Made by a program: the position numbers and the translations under genes
Assembly: GCF_900292035.1 (NCBI RefSeq)
Contig: NZ_OMPO01000004.1
Coordinates: 1 to 64,000, forward strand
Source of the DNA: Blastococcus sp. Marseille-P5729
Lineage (GTDB): Bacteria > Actinomycetota > Actinomycetes > Mycobacteriales > Antricoccaceae
DNA: 64,000 nucleotides
Direction: 5' to 3'
The notes under the pieces: model-generated
Database searches by the model: none
What the model saw: only the letters and a program-made list of their open reading frames with translations
Told to the model about the DNA's origin: nothing
Shown here: positions 1 through 12,747 of the stretch, one piece after another
How positions within the stretch are numbered: position 1 is the stretch's first letter
Layout: the number at the start of each line of letters is the position of its first letter

Positions 1-119
1 ACCCCCCCCCGAACCACGCCGCCGGGGGCAGCCCCGACGCGCTGAACCCTGGGCCGGCATCCTCCGGCATCGAGCAACGACTTGCCGCCATCGGCGTCCT
101 CAGACGGGCCGGGCCATAG
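1..119 (+). CDS. possible C-terminal tail of a gene entering from the left
   Basis: From base 3 a frame stays open from the window edge to a TAG at 117-119, giving about 38 residues rich in Pro, Ala and Gly and ending in a short helical-looking segment (IEQRLAAIGVLRRAGP). Most third positions are G or C, as in the neighbouring real genes. There is no domain to recognise, so this could equally be non-coding. The remaining 37 bases to the next start show no clear ribosome-binding site. Confidence 0.3.
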   Translation, partial: PPPNHAAGGSPDALNPGPASSGIEQRLAAIGVLRRAGP

Positions 120-156
120 CCGCGGGGCCGGTTCGCGCGGCGGATAGGGTCGAGGG

Positions 157-846
157 ATGACTGACCGACCAATCGCGTTGATCACGGGCGGCTCCCGAGG
201 GATCGGCCTCGCTATCGCGCAGCAGCTCAGCCCCACCCACCACCTACTTATCGGCGCGCGCAGCGAGCAGGCGGCTCGAGCGGCGTGCGAGGGGCTTGAG
301 TCGGCGGAGCCGTTCGTCGCCGATCTCCTGGACGAGCAGCAGCTCGCGGACGCCGCCGCGCAGCTGCCCGATCTCGACGTGCTCGTCCACAATGCCGCCC
401 TGATGGACAAGGGGCCAATCGTAGAGACCACCCGTGCCCAGTGGCGATCGATCTTCGAGGCCAACCTGTTCGCAGTAGCCGACCTGACAGCCCGGGCGCT
501 GCCGGGGCTGCGGCGCAAGAAGGGCATGGTCGTGCTCATCAACTCTGGCTCGGGTTTCTTCACGAACCCCGAGAACGGCCTCTACTGCACGACCAAGTTC
601 GCGCTCCGCGCCTTCGCCGACACCCTCCGGGAAGAGGAACGACCGCACGGCGTGCGCGTCAGCTCGGTGCACCCGGGCAAGGTCGACACCGACATGCAGC
701 AACAGATCGTCGAGCACGACGGAGGTACCTACCGTCCCGAGCTGTATCTGGCTCCTGAATCGGTAGCCAAGGCGGTCCGCGCCGTCGTTGATGCCTCGGA
801 CGACGCGACGATCGAGGTTGTCTCGGTCCGCCCGGCTCGGAAGTAG
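157..846 (+). CDS. short-chain dehydrogenase/reductase (SDR), 229 aa
   Basis: A classical short SDR, predicted to be a cytosolic NAD(P)-dependent oxidoreductase. Seen: the glycine-rich cofactor motif TGGSRGIG at about residues 10-17, an HNAA segment in the position of the usual NNAG, INSGSG supplying the catalytic serine, and YCTTK as the YxxxK catalytic pair. The PG motif after the active site (SSVHPGKVDTDM) is also present. The length of about 230 aa is normal for the short classical type. The ATG lies in the sequence gagggATGactgac, with only a purine run as ribosome-binding site. The substrate cannot be deduced; the thioesterase remnant begins 6 nt downstream. Confidence 0.85.
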   Translation: MTDRPIALITGGSRGIGLAIAQQLSPTHHLLIGARSEQAARAACEGLESAEPFVADLLDEQQLADAAAQLPDLDVLVHNAALMDKGPIVETTRAQWRSIFEANLFAVADLTARALPGLRRKKGMVVLINSGSGFFTNPENGLYCTTKFALRAFADTLREEERPHGVRVSSVHPGKVDTDMQQQIVEHDGGTYRPELYLAPESVAKAVRAVVDASDDATIEVVSVRPARK

Positions 847-852
847 CAGCCG

Positions 853-1672
853 ATGACCGGGCACCTCTACGAACTGCAGGCCACCGACGACTCCCACGTT
901 TGGCGGCTGCCGATCACCAAGGACCTCTGCGCCGGCCCGTCATCGATGGAGCCCTTCATGTACGGCGGGATGGGCCTGGCTGCGGGGATCGGCGCGATGG
1001 AGCGGGTAGTAGGGCGACCGGTGATCTGGTCGTCGGCGCAATACCCTGTCATTCGCAAACCTCGGACACACCCTCGAGCTGACCGTCGAGGTGCCGTCGT
1101 TAGGCCGCACAGTCGCGCATGCCCGGGTGACCGGGCGGGTCGATGACGAGGAGATCATCACGGCGGTGGGCTCGTTCGGTGCACGCGACAGCGCAGAAGG
1201 CTTCCAGTGGTCGCATCCGACGCGCATGCCACCTCCGCGCGAGTGCGAGGTCGTAGAGATGTGGCCCGCGCAAGGCCCCGACGCCCTGGTCATTCAGCAC
1301 ATGGAAGCGCGCATGCGGCCGGGGGAGTACGCCGCGCGCAGCAACGGCCAGGTCAGCGACTCCGGCCGGATCAGCCTCTGGTTGCGCACGAAGAACGACC
1401 TTCCGGTCGACGCCGGAGTGCTGGCGCTGTTCGCCGACTTTGTCCCTTCGGTGATCGCGCTGTCAATGGGACGGCGCGGCGGCGGTAGCAGCCTCGACAA
1501 CACCTTGCGCGTCGTCCGGCTGGTGCCGACCCGATGGGTGCTGTGCGTGATCGACGCGCACGGCGTCGATCACGGGATGGGCCACGGCGACATCCACCTC
1601 TACGCGGAGACCGGTGAGCTGCTCGGCGTCGGCAGCCAGTCCTGTCTCATGCGGTTCTTCACCCCGCAGTAG
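853..1672 (+). pseudogene. acyl-CoA thioesterase-like gene with a single-base frameshift
   Basis: Two overlapping frames together encode one protein of about 272 aa that resembles TesB-like double-hotdog thioesterases. The first frame starts at ATG 853 and reads sensibly (LCAGPSSMEPFMYGGMGLAA) up to SSAQY at 1033-1044. It then becomes a basic, proline-rich run. Deleting one C from the CCC at 1044-1046 restores YLSFANLGHTLELTVEVP and joins smoothly to the second frame, which runs to a TAG at 1672. The break is therefore a +1 insertion in a short C run. Either the gene is inactivated or this is a sequencing error; the second half still looks well conserved, with no other stop. The assignment to the family is from overall character, not from a catalytic residue. 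Confidence 0.7.
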
Positions 1673-1707
1673 GCAGCCAACCGCTCGGTCTCCGGTCAGA
1701 ACCCGTC

Positions 1708-2244
1708 TCAGGCAGGGACGTCGGGCTCGACCCGCAGGATGTTGAGCACCTTGCCGAGCATCTCGTAGTGGCCGATGAGCATCAGCAGCTCGATCGCCTC
1801 GCCCTGGCTCAGGTGCTCGAGCAGTTGGTCCCACGCCGGGTCGTCGACCTCCCCGGTCTGCACCATCTGCCGCGCGGCAGTCAGCATTGCCCGCTCGCGC
1901 GGCGTCCATGTGACTGCGTGACGATCCGCCGCGATGGCGTCGAGATCGGCGTCAGTGACTCCGTAGCGCTTGGCCATCGACGCGTGCTGAACCCACTCGT
2001 ACCGCACCCCCCCGTGATGTGCGGTCGCGAGGATCACGAGCTCGGTCTCACGCCGCGGCAACCGGCCGCCCGGCATCAACCGGCCGGCGAAGTGCAGCCA
2101 GCCGAGGAACAGCCTGCGGTGGCGCCCAAGGGTGAGGAAGATCCGAGGCGGGTTGGTGCCGGCGACCTTTCCGGCGGCCTTGGCGAACAGCCAGGCAGCT
2201 AACCCGATGTCGCGCCGGTCGCCAGGCTCGATTCGCGCCGTCAT
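1708..2244 (-). CDS. carboxymuconolactone decarboxylase (AhpD-like) family protein, 178 aa
   Basis: An all-helical protein of the CMD/AhpD fold. The typical family stretch RRETELVILATAHHGGVRYE followed by WVQHASMAKRYGVTD is present around residues 60-100. The CxxC pair of peroxidase-partner AhpD proteins is absent: the corresponding place reads YEWVQH. It is therefore more like the non-redox CMD group, and no reaction can be assigned. It is the second gene of a two-gene unit, its ATG overlapping the TGA of the upstream SDR (ATGA at 2241-2244). Confidence 0.8.
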   Translation of the reverse strand: MTARIEPGDRRDIGLAAWLFAKAAGKVAGTNPPRIFLTLGRHRRLFLGWLHFAGRLMPGGRLPRRETELVILATAHHGGVRYEWVQHASMAKRYGVTDADLDAIAADRHAVTWTPRERAMLTAARQMVQTGEVDDPAWDQLLEHLSQGEAIELLMLIGHYEMLGKVLNILRVEPDVPA

Positions 2245-3104
2245 CGCGGCACTCGCGACGGCTGTGCGGTGGTGAACTCGGCCGTCTCGTGGCGCGCGGT
2301 CTCCAAGGCGCCGGGTAGGTCGGCGTACGACCGCAGGTCGACGACCCGCTGGGCGATGTCTCGCAGCGGCACGATGGGGCGGATCCAGCGCGGCGCGTAG
2401 ATCCGGCGGGAACGCCGCGCGATACCTCGCTCCAGCGCGTCCACCCCCGAGCTCAGCGAGCTCACCCTGGTGATCGTCTTGCCGCCGGTCAACGAGCGCG
2501 CGGCCTCGGTGGCGAAGCCGCGCGTGGTCATGTCGGTGTCCAGCTCCGCGAAGTAGGCAACGCCCGCCTTCGCGCCGGTCGACTTCAGTTCCGCGCGAAG
2601 CGTGTTGCCGAGCGCCTCGACGGCTGCTTTCGAGGCGCTGTACGCCCCGAGCAGCGGAAGGTTCACCGCAGCCGCCAACGAGGACACGGCCAGTGCGTAC
2701 CCACCGGGATGGCTAATGTGCGGGCCTGCGGCGCGCAGGGTGTAGAAGCAGCCCAGGAAGTTCACGCTCATCGTTTGCTCCATCACGCCGGGTTGCCCAC
2801 CGATGATCGGCAGCTGCTTGGCGATGCCGGCGTTCGCGACGACCACGTCGAGCCCACCGAGCTCCGCGGCCAGCGCGTCCACCGAAGCGCTGATGGCGTC
2901 GGAGTCGCTGACGTCCGCCTCCCGCCATGGCGCATCCGCGCAACTCCTGGACGTGGCGGCCAGCAGCTCCGGCTCGAGCCCGGCCAGCGCCACGATCGCT
3001 CCACGTTCATGCAGCCGCCGCGCGAGAGCAGAGCCGATGCCGCGCGCCGCTCCGGTGATGAGCACTCGTCGATTCTGAAGGTCGGTCGCTGATGAGATCG
3101 CCAT
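2241..3104 (-). CDS. short-chain dehydrogenase/reductase, 287 aa
   Basis: A second SDR, read on the minus strand and divergent from the pyr operon. Seen: TGAARGIG cofactor motif at about residues 17-24, DVSDSD acidic motif, NAG at about 91-93, SSLAAA as the serine segment, and YSASK as the catalytic Tyr-Lys pair. A C-terminal extension of about 60 residues beyond the core (MDALERGIARRSRRIY-like region onwards) is typical of the SDR group that handles lipids or hydroxy-steroids, but the substrate is unknown. It forms a two-gene unit with the CMD-family gene through a 4-nt overlap. Confidence 0.85.
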   Translation of the reverse strand: MAISSATDLQNRRVLITGAARGIGSALARRLHERGAIVALAGLEPELLAATSRSCADAPWREADVSDSDAISASVDALAAELGGLDVVVANAGIAKQLPIIGGQPGVMEQTMSVNFLGCFYTLRAAGPHISHPGGYALAVSSLAAAVNLPLLGAYSASKAAVEALGNTLRAELKSTGAKAGVAYFAELDTDMTTRGFATEAARSLTGGKTITRVSSLSSGVDALERGIARRSRRIYAPRWIRPIVPLRDIAQRVVDLRSYADLPGALETARHETAEFTTAQPSRVPR

Positions 3105-3267
3105 GGCCGAACCCTAGGCGCGGTTACCGACCAGTAGCAACCCATGAGCGGATAGGCGCCCTCCTTGGAGACGGTGTCGGACCGGCGACAGCACACCAAG
3201 CCCACGGCGCAGGCGAACCCGGTGTCGGCCCCGACCGGCACCGGGGGCTAGGGTAGAGCCCGCAGAG

Positions 3268-3303
3268 TTCCTTTAAGAGCCGTCCCGTGAGGCGGAGAAG
3301 GAG
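3268..3303 (+). promoter_or_regulatory. PyrR-binding RNA hairpin overlapping the pyrR ribosome-binding site
   Basis: The leader reads CCTTTAAGAGCCGTCCCGTG followed by AGGCGGAGAAGGAG, close to the PyrR anti-antiterminator consensus (TTTAA, then GTCC-N-GTGAGGC, then AAGG). The upper stem GCC (3279-3281)/GGC (3291-3293) closes the conserved loop GTCCCGTGA. The lower stem TTCCTT (3268-3273) pairs with AAGGAG (3298-3303), which is the ribosome-binding site of pyrR seven bases before ATG 3311. No antiterminator/terminator pair is visible, so UMP-PyrR would be expected to block translation, as described for Mycobacterium smegmatis. A TAGGGT at 3249-3254 could be the -10, giving a leader of about 50 nt. 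Confidence 0.85.
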
Positions 3304-3310
3304 TACGACG

Positions 3311-3934
3311 ATGGGCCACGCCCCAGAGTCGGCGCAGGATGGTGGTGCGCGCAGCGAGCGCGTCATCCTGTCCGCCGACGACATCTCGCGAGTCATCGAC
3401 CGCATCTCTCATCAGATCCTCGAGAAGACCGACGGCGCCGTCGACACGGTCCTCGTGGGAATTCCGACCCGAGGCGAGCAGCTGGCCGGCCGCGTCCAGT
3501 CCCGTATCGCTGCCTTCAGCGACCATCGGCCGCCGGTCGGCGTCCTGGACATCACGCTGTACCGCGACGACCTGCGCACCCGCGGTGTCCGTCCGCTCGA
3601 GCGCACTCAGGAGCCCGAGGGCGGCATCGACGACAAGATCGTCGTCCTCGTCGACGACGTCCTCTACTCCGGGCGCACCATCCGCGCCGCGCTCGATGCG
3701 TTGCGTGACTGGGGCCGCCCGCGAGCCATCCAGCTCGCCGTGCTCGTCGATCGCGGCCACCGGGAGCTGCCGATCCGCGCCGACTACGTCGGCAAGAACA
3801 TCCCCACGTCTCGCGACGAGCAGGTCTTCGTGGCGATCGAGCAGTACGACGGGGTCGACGGCGTGGTCATCTCGCACGATCGGCCCACGCGTGAGCAGGT
3901 CATCGCGCACCTGAAGGAGGTGCGTGGCAAGTGA
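3311..3934 (+). CDS. pyrR: bifunctional pyr operon regulator / uracil phosphoribosyltransferase PyrR, 207 aa
   Basis: RNA-binding regulator of the UMP biosynthesis operon, with a type I phosphoribosyltransferase fold. The PRPP-binding loop [13 protein letters not shown] lies at about residues 111-123, preceded by the flexible segment with DITLYRDDL around 80-88. The ATG at 3311 was chosen because AAGGAG (3298-3303) lies seven bases upstream; an in-frame ATG at 3287 would place the start inside the regulatory hairpin. First gene of an operon in which every following gene overlaps its neighbour; the pyrB GTG overlaps its TGA. The hairpin in its leader implies autoregulation by uridine nucleotides. 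Confidence 0.96.
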   Translation: MGHAPESAQDGGARSERVILSADDISRVIDRISHQILEKTDGAVDTVLVGIPTRGEQLAGRVQSRIAAFSDHRPPVGVLDITLYRDDLRTRGVRPLERTQEPEGGIDDKIVVLVDDVLYSGRTIRAALDALRDWGRPRAIQLAVLVDRGHRELPIRADYVGKNIPTSRDEQVFVAIEQYDGVDGVVISHDRPTREQVIAHLKEVRGK

Positions 3935-4863
3935 AGCAGCATCTGCTGTCGGCGGCGGACCTGACCCGCGACGAAGCGGTGGCCGTCCTCGATACCGCTG
4001 AACAGATCGAGGGCTCATTGCAGGGCCGCGAGATCAAGAAGCTCCCGACGCTGCGCGGCCGCACCGTCGTCAACCTGTTCTTCGAGGACTCCACCCGTAC
4101 CCGCATCTCGTTCGAGCTCGCCGCGAAGCGGCTGTCGGCGGACGTCATCAACTTCTCCGCCAAGGGCTCGAGCGTCTCCAAGGGCGAGAGTCTGAAGGAC
4201 ACCGCCCTGACCCTGCAGGCGATGGGCGCGGACGCCGTCGTGATCCGCCACAGCGCCAGCGGTGCGCCCTGGCAGCTGTCCTCCTGGGTCGACGGAAGCG
4301 TCGTCAACGCCGGGGACGGCACCCACGAGCATCCCACCCAGGCCCTGCTGGACGCCTTCACCATGCGCAAGCGCTCCGGGCGAAGCATGGGTGATGACCT
4401 CGAAGGGCTCGCAGTGACCGTCGTCGGCGACGTGCTGCACAGCCGCGTGGCCCGCTCCAACGTCCTGCTGCTGAAGACCCTCGGCGCCGACGTCACGCTC
4501 GTGGCCCCGCCGACCCTGCTGCCGGTCGGCATCGAGACCTGGCCGTGCGCGTACTCCTACAACCTCGATGAGAGCCTGCCGGACGCCGACGTGGTGATGA
4601 TGCTGCGAGTTCAGCGCGAGCGCATGAACGCGTCGTACTTCCCCACGGAGCGGGAGTACTCCCGCCGCTACGGCCTGGACGCCGTGCGCGCCGGATCTCT
4701 GTCACCACAGGCAATCGTGATGCATCCCGGCCCGATGAACCGCGGTATGGAGATCGCCGCCGAGGTGGCCGACGGGCCCCGCTCGACGATCGTCGAGCAG
4801 GTCGCCAACGGCGTCTCGGTCCGCATGGCCGTCCTTTATCTACTTCTCGGAGGTGCCGCATGA
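3931..4863 (+). CDS. pyrB: aspartate carbamoyltransferase catalytic subunit, 310 aa
   Basis: Joins carbamoyl phosphate and L-aspartate to give carbamoyl aspartate, the committed step of UMP synthesis. The carbamoyl-phosphate site STRTR is at residues 54-58 and the HPTQ motif at 134-137; the C-terminal aspartate domain carries MMLRVQRER and the conserved HPGPMNRG. The length is that of a bare catalytic chain; no pyrI regulatory gene is nearby. Starts at GTG 3931, overlapping the pyrR stop, and its own stop overlaps the pyrC start, so the three are translationally coupled. Confidence 0.97.
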   Translation: MKQHLLSAADLTRDEAVAVLDTAEQIEGSLQGREIKKLPTLRGRTVVNLFFEDSTRTRISFELAAKRLSADVINFSAKGSSVSKGESLKDTALTLQAMGADAVVIRHSASGAPWQLSSWVDGSVVNAGDGTHEHPTQALLDAFTMRKRSGRSMGDDLEGLAVTVVGDVLHSRVARSNVLLLKTLGADVTLVAPPTLLPVGIETWPCAYSYNLDESLPDADVVMMLRVQRERMNASYFPTEREYSRRYGLDAVRAGSLSPQAIVMHPGPMNRGMEIAAEVADGPRSTIVEQVANGVSVRMAVLYLLLGGAA

Positions 4864-6152
4864 GCACGAAGCTGATCAGGCAGGTCCGCCCCCTCGGTGC
4901 TGAGCCCGTCGACGTGCTCATCGAGGACGGCGTCATCACCGCCATCGACAAGACCATCGAGACCGACCAGGCAGAGACGATCGACGGCACCGGCCTGATC
5001 GGCCTGCCTGGACTGGTCGACCTGCACACGCACCTGCGTGAGCCGGGCCGCGAGGACGCCGAGACCATCGAGACCGGTTCGCGCGCCGCCGCCCTCGGCG
5101 GCTTCACCGCAGTGCATGCGATGGCCAACACCGACCCGGTCGCCGACACCGCCGGCGTCGTCGAGCAGGTCTACAACACCGGCCGGCAGGTCGGCCTGGT
5201 CGACGTCGTCCCGGTCGGCGCCGTCACGGTCGGGCTCAAGGGCGAGCGGCTCGCCGAGCTCGGCGCCATGGCCGAGTCCGCCGCACGGGTGCGGGTGTTC
5301 AGCGACGACGGCATGTGCGTGGGCGACCCGGGCCTCATGCGACGCGCTCTGGAGTACGTCAAGGCGTTCGACGGGGTCATCGCCCAGCACGCCGAGGACT
5401 CGCGGTTGACCTCGGGCGCACAGATGAACGAGTCCCAGCTCTCCGGCAAGCTGGGCCTCACCGGCTGGCCGGCGGTCGCCGAGGAGTCGATCATCGCTCG
5501 TGACTGCCTGCTGGCCGAGCACGTAGGCTCGCGCGTACACATCTGCCACCTGTCGACGGCCGGTTCGGTGGAGATCGTCCGCTGGGCCAAGTCGCGGGGG
5601 ATCGACGTCACGGCCGAGGTGACCCCGCACCACCTCCTGCTCACCGAGGACCTCGTTTCGACCTACGACCCGATATACAAGGTCAATCCGCCGCTGCGGC
5701 GGGCCGAGGACGTCGACGCGTTGCGCGCCGCGCTGCGAGACGGCACCATCGACATCGTCGCGACCGACCATGCGCCCCACGCCGTGGAGGACAAGGAATG
5801 CGAGTGGGCCTACGCCCGGCCGGGCATGCTCGGCCTGGAGCAGGCGCTGTCGATCACGATCCTCACCCTGAGCGATGAGACCGGAGCGGTGGACTGGCCG
5901 AGGATCGCGCAGGTGCTCTCCAGCACCCCGGCGCAGATCGGCAGGCTGGAGGACCACGGTCGCGGGTTCGAGGTCGGCGCTCCGGCCAACTTGTGCCTGG
6001 TCGACCCGACCGCGTCCGTGGTCGTCGACGCCCACGCGCTGGCCAGCAAGAGCCACAACTCGCCCTACGAGGGACTCGAGCTGCCGGGACGTGTCGTTGC
6101 GACCCTGCTGCGCGGCAAGCTGACGGTGCAGGACGGCAAGGCGGTCGGATGA
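4860..6152 (+). CDS. pyrC: dihydroorotase, 430 aa
   Basis: Zinc-dependent amidohydrolase closing carbamoyl aspartate to dihydroorotate. Seen: the HxH metal motif in [11 protein letters not shown] (His56 and His58), the metal-binding histidine segments IAQHAED and HICHLST, and the catalytic aspartate in VATDHAPH. This is the type I (long, about 430 aa) form usual in Gram-positive bacteria. Overlaps pyrB by ATGA and carA by ATGA. A two-domain layout with a beta-sandwich formed from both ends is typical and agrees with the C-terminal segment [10 protein letters not shown]. Confidence 0.96.
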   Translation: MSTKLIRQVRPLGAEPVDVLIEDGVITAIDKTIETDQAETIDGTGLIGLPGLVDLHTHLREPGREDAETIETGSRAAALGGFTAVHAMANTDPVADTAGVVEQVYNTGRQVGLVDVVPVGAVTVGLKGERLAELGAMAESAARVRVFSDDGMCVGDPGLMRRALEYVKAFDGVIAQHAEDSRLTSGAQMNESQLSGKLGLTGWPAVAEESIIARDCLLAEHVGSRVHICHLSTAGSVEIVRWAKSRGIDVTAEVTPHHLLLTEDLVSTYDPIYKVNPPLRRAEDVDALRAALRDGTIDIVATDHAPHAVEDKECEWAYARPGMLGLEQALSITILTLSDETGAVDWPRIAQVLSSTPAQIGRLEDHGRGFEVGAPANLCLVDPTASVVVDAHALASKSHNSPYEGLELPGRVVATLLRGKLTVQDGKAVG

Positions 6153-7289
6153 GCAAGCACAGCAAGGATGTCGAAGCCCTTGTCGTGCTGGAGGACGGAC
6201 GGAGCTTCGAAGGCGAGTCCTTCGGCGCCCCGGGCATCGCCTACGGCGAGGCCGTCTTCAGCACCGGGATGACGGGCTACCAGGAGACGCTCACCGACCC
6301 GTCGTACCGGCGTCAGGTCGTCGTCATGACGGCACCGCACATCGGCAACACCGGATGGAACGAGGAGGACGACGAGTCCCGGCAGATCTGGGTCAGCGGG
6401 CTGGTGGTCCGCGACCTGTCGCGGGTCGAGTCCAGCTGGCGCGCAACCGGAACTCTCGACGAGGCGCTCAAGCGCCAGGGAATCGTGGCTGTGCAAGGGA
6501 TCGACACTCGCGCGCTCACCCGGCACCTGCGCGATCGCGGCGCGATGCGGGTCGGCCTGTTCACCGGCGAGGAGGCCCTCCGACCAGTCGAGGAGCTCGT
6601 GCGACTCGTAACCCAGCAGCCACGGATGGCCGGAGCGGACCTCGCCGGCGAGGTCACCGTCGACGAGGCCTACGTCGTTCCGGCCGAGGGGGAGCGCCGG
6701 TACACCGTGGCTGCGATCGACCTCGGCATCAAAGGAATGACGCCGGAGCAGATGGCGCGCCGCGGAATGGAGGTTCACGTCCTTCCGGCGTCCGCCTCGA
6801 TCGAAGACGTGCTCGCCGTACGGCCCGATGGCGTGTTCTTCTCGAACGGTCCCGGTGATCCGGCCGCAGCCGACGAGGCGGTCGCGCTGATGAAGGCTGC
6901 CCTGGACCGCCGGCTGCCGGTGTTCGGCATCTGCTTCGGGAACCAGATCCTCGGCCGCGCGCTCGGGTTCGGAACCTACAAGCTGAAGTTCGGCCACCGC
7001 GGTATCAACATCCCAGTGCGTGACAAGCAGACCGGCCGCATCGAGATCACCGCCCAGAACCACGGCTTCGCCGTGGACGCGCCGATTGAGGGGACCTCGT
7101 CGACGCCGTACGGCGAGGTAGAGGTGAGCCATGTCTGCGTCAACGATGACGTCGTCGAAGGTCTGCGCTGTCTGGACCGGCCGGCCTTCAGCGTCCAGTA
7201 TCACCCCGAGGCGGCCGCCGGGCCGCATGACGCGAGCTACCTCTTCGACCGGTTCGCCAGGCTCATGAACGACGGCAAGGGGGCGCAGA

Positions 7290-7297
<8 letters not shown>
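6149..7297 (+). CDS. carA: carbamoyl phosphate synthase small (glutaminase) subunit, 382 aa
   Basis: Supplies ammonia from glutamine to CarB. The N-terminal CPS small-chain domain begins [15 protein letters not shown]; the C-terminal class I amidotransferase domain carries the nucleophile in GICFGNQ (about Cys262) and the His-Glu pair in QYHPEA (about His352). The usual GICLGHQ is GICFGNQ here, a tolerated variant. The start at ATG 6149 gives the standard ATGA overlap with pyrC and begins MSKHSKD; the frame extends upstream but inside pyrC. Its end overlaps the carB start by 8 nt. Confidence 0.95.
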
Positions 7298-10596
<3,299 letters not shown>

Positions 10597-10604
<8 letters not shown>

Positions 10605-11667
10605 GCTCTCCGACCGGCTGTTCCGCGGCGTCCGCCCGGCGCTGTTCCGGGTCGGCGGGGGCGATGCCGAGACGGCGCACAAGTGGACTCTCTCGCGGTT
10701 GGAGACACTGGACCGGCTCGGCGTCCTGCGGGCGATGACGCGCCGGATCACCCGGCCGGTCGATGATCCGGTCACGCTCTTGGGCGTGCGGTTCGCCAAT
10801 CGGGTCGGCCTCGCCGCCGGGATGGCCAAGAACGGAGAGGCGCTCCACGCCTGGCCCGCGGTCGGGTTCGGGTTCGCCGAGATCGGCACGGTCACCTGGC
10901 ACGCCCAGCCCGGGAACGACACCCCTCGGCTGTTCCGGCTCCCGCGTTCCGAGGCGATCATCAACCGGATGGGCTTCAACAACCGGGGCGCGATCGCACT
11001 CGCGGCCCGGCTGCGCGAGTACGGGCCGGACGCCGCGGCGCTGCGCACCGGACTCGGGTACCCGCTGGGCATCAGCCTCGGGAAGTCGAAGGTGACGCCG
11101 ATCGAGGACGCCGTCCAGGACTACGTGAGCTCGATGCGCGAGCTGCGCGGCTTCGCCTCGTACGTCGCGGTGAACGTCTCGAGCCCCAACACGCCCGGCC
11201 TGCGCACCCTGCAGGACAAGGGCTTCCTGCAGGAGCTCGTGACCGCCCTGCGGGCGGAGTCCGACGGAGTGCCGCTGCTGGTGAAGATCGCGCCGGATCT
11301 CACCCACGGAGCGATCGATGACGTTCTCGACGTGTGCCGTGATCGCGGCGTTTCGGGCATCATCGCCACCAACACCACCATCGAACGCGCCGGCATTTCG
11401 TCAGCCGAGCGGTCCCTCGCCGCCGAGGCCGGCGGGCTCTCCGGCGCGCCGCTGACCGTCATGTCCCGGCAGACCGTGCGCTACATCGCTGACCAGGTCG
11501 ACGGCGAGCTGCCGATCATCGGCGTCGGCGGGATCGGCAGCGCTGCGGATGCGCTCGCGATGCGCGAGGCCGGCGCCGACCTCGTGCAGATCTACTCCGC
11601 GCTGATCTTCCGTGGCCCGGCCGTGGTGCACGAGGCCGCGCGAGCCCTGAAGGAGCATCGCGGATGA
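10597..11667 (+). CDS. pyrD: dihydroorotate dehydrogenase (quinone), class 2, 356 aa
   Basis: FMN enzyme oxidising dihydroorotate to orotate with electrons passed to membrane quinone. Class 2 signs: an N-terminal extension of about 45 residues that forms the membrane-facing quinone tunnel, and the catalytic serine in [14 protein letters not shown] contacts include NRMGFNNRG and IGVGGIGS near the C terminus. Two in-frame starts exist, ATG 10585 and ATG 10597; 10597 repeats the 8-nt overlap seen at carA-carB and begins MAKLSDRLF, but 10585 has a GGAGGG about 11 nt upstream and cannot be excluded. Stop overlaps pyrF (ATGA). Confidence 0.95.
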
Positions 11668-12494
11668 CCGGGTTCGGTGACCGTCTCGCCGCGGCGATGG
11701 AGGCGCGTCTGGGCCTGTGCGTGGGCATCGACCCGCACGCCTCGCTGCTGCAGGCCTGGGGATGTGGCGACGACGTCAGCGGGTTGCGCGAGTTCTCGCT
11801 ACGGGCCGCGGAGGCTCTTGCGCCGCACGTCGCCGCGATCAAGCCGCAGTCGGCGTTCTTCGAGCGGCACGGCTCCCGCGGTGTCCAGGTTCTCGAGGAG
11901 ACCGTCGCCGCCTGTCGCGCGGCGGGCACGCTGGTCATCATGGACGCCAAGCGTGGCGACATCGGATCGACCGCCGCGGCGTACGCCGAGGCCTATCTCG
12001 AGCCGACCAGCCCGCTCTGCTCGGACGCCCTCACCGTCTCGCCGTACCTCGGCTTCGGCTCGATCGAGCCGTTCGTGACCGCGGCCTACGCGCACGGCAG
12101 CGGGCTGTTCGTGCTCGCCCGGACCTCCAACCCGGAAGGGGCCGAGGTGCAGTCGGCGACCATCACCGACGGGCGCACCATCTGCCAGGTGATGATCGAC
12201 CACGTCGCCGAGCGCAACGCGGTCGAGATCGCCCGCGGCGCGCGGCTCGGCAGCCTTGGGGTCGTCGTGGGCGCGACGGTCGCCCCGGGGACGGTCGAGC
12301 TGGCGGAGCTGGGCGGTGCGGTACTGGCTCCCGGGCTCGGCGCGCAAGGCGCGACGGTCGCCGACATACGGCGCGTCCTCGGAGCCGCGCCGCTCGTGCT
12401 CGCCACCACCAGCAGGGACGTCCTGAGCGCCGGGCCGCAGCCCGCCGCGCTCATCGAGCGGGCTCGTGAGGTCGCCGCCGCGCTCTGCGGCTAG
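11664..12494 (+). CDS. pyrF: orotidine 5'-phosphate decarboxylase, 276 aa
   Basis: Last step to UMP. The catalytic Asp-Lys-Asp array is in MDAKRGDIGSTAAAYAEAYL, and the longer chain of about 275 aa with IKPQSAFFE places it in the subgroup common in actinobacteria and mycobacteria rather than the 230-aa enterobacterial type. The phosphate-binding C-terminal loop is APGLGAQGA. It overlaps pyrD by 4 nt and closes the operon; pyrE is not part of this cluster and must lie elsewhere. Confidence 0.95.
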   Translation: MTGFGDRLAAAMEARLGLCVGIDPHASLLQAWGCGDDVSGLREFSLRAAEALAPHVAAIKPQSAFFERHGSRGVQVLEETVAACRAAGTLVIMDAKRGDIGSTAAAYAEAYLEPTSPLCSDALTVSPYLGFGSIEPFVTAAYAHGSGLFVLARTSNPEGAEVQSATITDGRTICQVMIDHVAERNAVEIARGARLGSLGVVVGATVAPGTVELAELGGAVLAPGLGAQGATVADIRRVLGAAPLVLATTSRDVLSAGPQPAALIERAREVAAALCG

Positions 12495-12747
12495 CTCCCC
12501 GAATTGCTGGGCCGCTTTCGGTAATCAGGGCCTCGTCGTCGTAACTCCCGCGCGAGGTTGCCAAAACGGCCCTCATGAGGCGTGGCTGGTCATTTATCAT
12601 TCGCGCAACCGTGATTCGTTTCGGGGGACCAGAGCCCGCTCTTTCGAATCGGTTCGCGGACACCCACCCTTGCCGAGCCGGCCGCACCCCGTATTCGTAG
12701 CGGGGCGCGGTACGGCCAATCGACCATCTTCGGAAGGTAGCCTCGCA
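12495..12747 (+). promoter_or_regulatory. intergenic leader between pyrF and mihF
   Basis: A 253-nt non-coding stretch with visibly lower GC than its surroundings, especially 12580-12640 (runs such as TTTATCATTCG). It must hold the end of the pyr transcript and the promoter of mihF, but I see no strong hairpin followed by T residues and no convincing -35/-10 pair. A ribosome-binding site GGAAGG at 12732-12737 belongs to mihF. No tRNA or known riboswitch fold was recognised. Confidence 0.4.

Noticed and set aside
12506-12520. 15-mer GCTGGGCCGCTTTCG repeated at 43475-43489
   Set aside because: Both copies follow a stop codon, but the flanks are unrelated and no mobile element or attachment site is nearby; chance in GC-rich DNA is likely.
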